Shown: one piece after another, positions 6,575 to 6,774 of the stretch
Numbering within the stretch: position 1 is the stretch's first letter
Layout: each line of letters begins with the position of its first letter
Assembly: GCA_007123395.1 (NCBI GenBank)
Contig: SKLD01000492.1
Location: 1-6,774 of the forward strand
Direction: 5' to 3'
DNA: 6,774 bases
Origin: Opitutales bacterium
GTDB lineage: Bacteria; Verrucomicrobiota; Verrucomicrobiia; Opitutales; Oceanipulchritudinaceae
The notes under the pieces: generated by a model
Databases searched by the model: none
What the model was told of the DNA's origin: nothing
The model's input: the letters and a program-made list of their open reading frames with translations, nothing else
Program-made: the position numbers and the translations under genes

Positions 6575-6587
6575 GATGCTTTGCGTC
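6575..6587 (+). promoter_or_regulatory. Small hairpin abutting the right RAYT start codon
   Basis: GATGC (6575-6579) can pair with GCGTC (6583-6587) around a TTT loop, including one G-U pair. The stem ends immediately before the ATG at 6588 and begins at the end of the purine-rich GAGG (6572-6575). Folding would bring that Shine-Dalgarno-like element close to the start, or hide an alternative ATG at 6576. The stem is short, so confidence is low. Confidence 0.2.
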
Positions 6588-6774
6588 ATGGCTTACCATC
6601 TACGAATCAAGAGTTCGCGGCGCGCGGCGTTTCACTGTGTGTGCCGGGTGACGCGGCAGTTGGGGCTGCTGGGCGAGGCGGAGCGGGATGCCTTGGTGGC
6701 GGCGATGCGCAAGGCGGCGGCTTTCTCGGGCGTGGAGCTGCTGGCTTACGGTGTGTTGTCCAACCACTTCCATC
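6588..6774 (+). CDS. REP-associated tyrosine transposase (RAYT), Y1/HUH family, truncated at right window edge
   Basis: Sixty-two codons are visible before the window ends. The N-terminal region matches the Y1-transposase pattern: RIK near the start (6-8), AAFHCVCRV (13-21), a helix ERDALVAAMRKAAAF (32-46), then SGVELLAYGVLSNHFH (47-62) with the metal-binding HFH at 60-62. The catalytic tyrosine would lie beyond the edge. By my residue-by-residue comparison it is about 40% identical to the left-edge RAYT over this region, so they are separate family members and not recent copies. The ATG at 6588 puts HFH at the same residue number as in the left copy. An in-frame ATG at 6576 (four codons upstream) is a real alternative. 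A GAGG lies 12 bases before 6588, which is rather far. The gene follows the AT-rich island. Confidence 0.87.
   Translation, partial: MAYHLRIKSSRRAAFHCVCRVTRQLGLLGEAERDALVAAMRKAAAFSGVELLAYGVLSNHFH

Noticed and set aside
1..6774. Composite transposon bounded by the two RAYT genes
   Set aside because: The two proteins are too different, the genes point outward, and the interior includes core metabolic genes. No terminal repeats are visible.

Overview
The window is a GC-rich bacterial chromosome segment. It holds four complete genes, flanked at each edge by a truncated gene for a REP-associated tyrosine transposase (RAYT, Y1/HUH family). Three things hint at Verrucomicrobiota, perhaps Opitutae: two different RAYT-type genes within 7 kb, a metK-ahcY pair, and a large secreted CAP-domain protein with a Trp/Tyr-rich tail. 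This placement rests on recollection of family distribution, not on a marker gene, and is tentative.

Layout, left to right. A RAYT gene on the minus strand runs off the left edge (1-479). A short intergenic stretch (480-629) carries a textbook intrinsic terminator pointing leftward. Next come ahcY (630-2054, minus) and metK (2103-3299, minus). Transcription runs metK then ahcY with a 48-bp gap, so they probably form an operon closed by that terminator. A 195-bp divergent intergenic region (3300-3494) separates metK from a rightward pair. That pair is a 730-residue exported CAP-superfamily protein (3495-5687) and a 254-residue SIS-domain phosphosugar-binding protein (5671-6435), whose start lies inside the last codons of the CAP gene. 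A strikingly AT-rich island (6461-6550, 17 G/C in 90 bases) then precedes a second RAYT gene, which runs off the right edge (6588-6774).

How the genes work together. MetK makes S-adenosylmethionine and AhcY removes S-adenosylhomocysteine, the inhibitory product of methyltransferases. Together they form the core of the activated methyl cycle, and their co-transcription is ordinary housekeeping. The CAP and SIS genes look translationally coupled, but one product is probably exported and the other cytoplasmic, so no shared pathway can be read from the sequence. The two RAYT genes point outward and are clearly different from each other, so they do not bound a recent composite transposon.

I found no convincing new multi-gene system. 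The points most worth checking are the unexplained CAP-SIS coupling, the metK leader (a small open frame with the same start context as metK, plus mutually exclusive stems), hairpins abutting both RAYT start codons, and the AT island. No tRNA, rRNA, CRISPR array or recognisable known riboswitch was seen.
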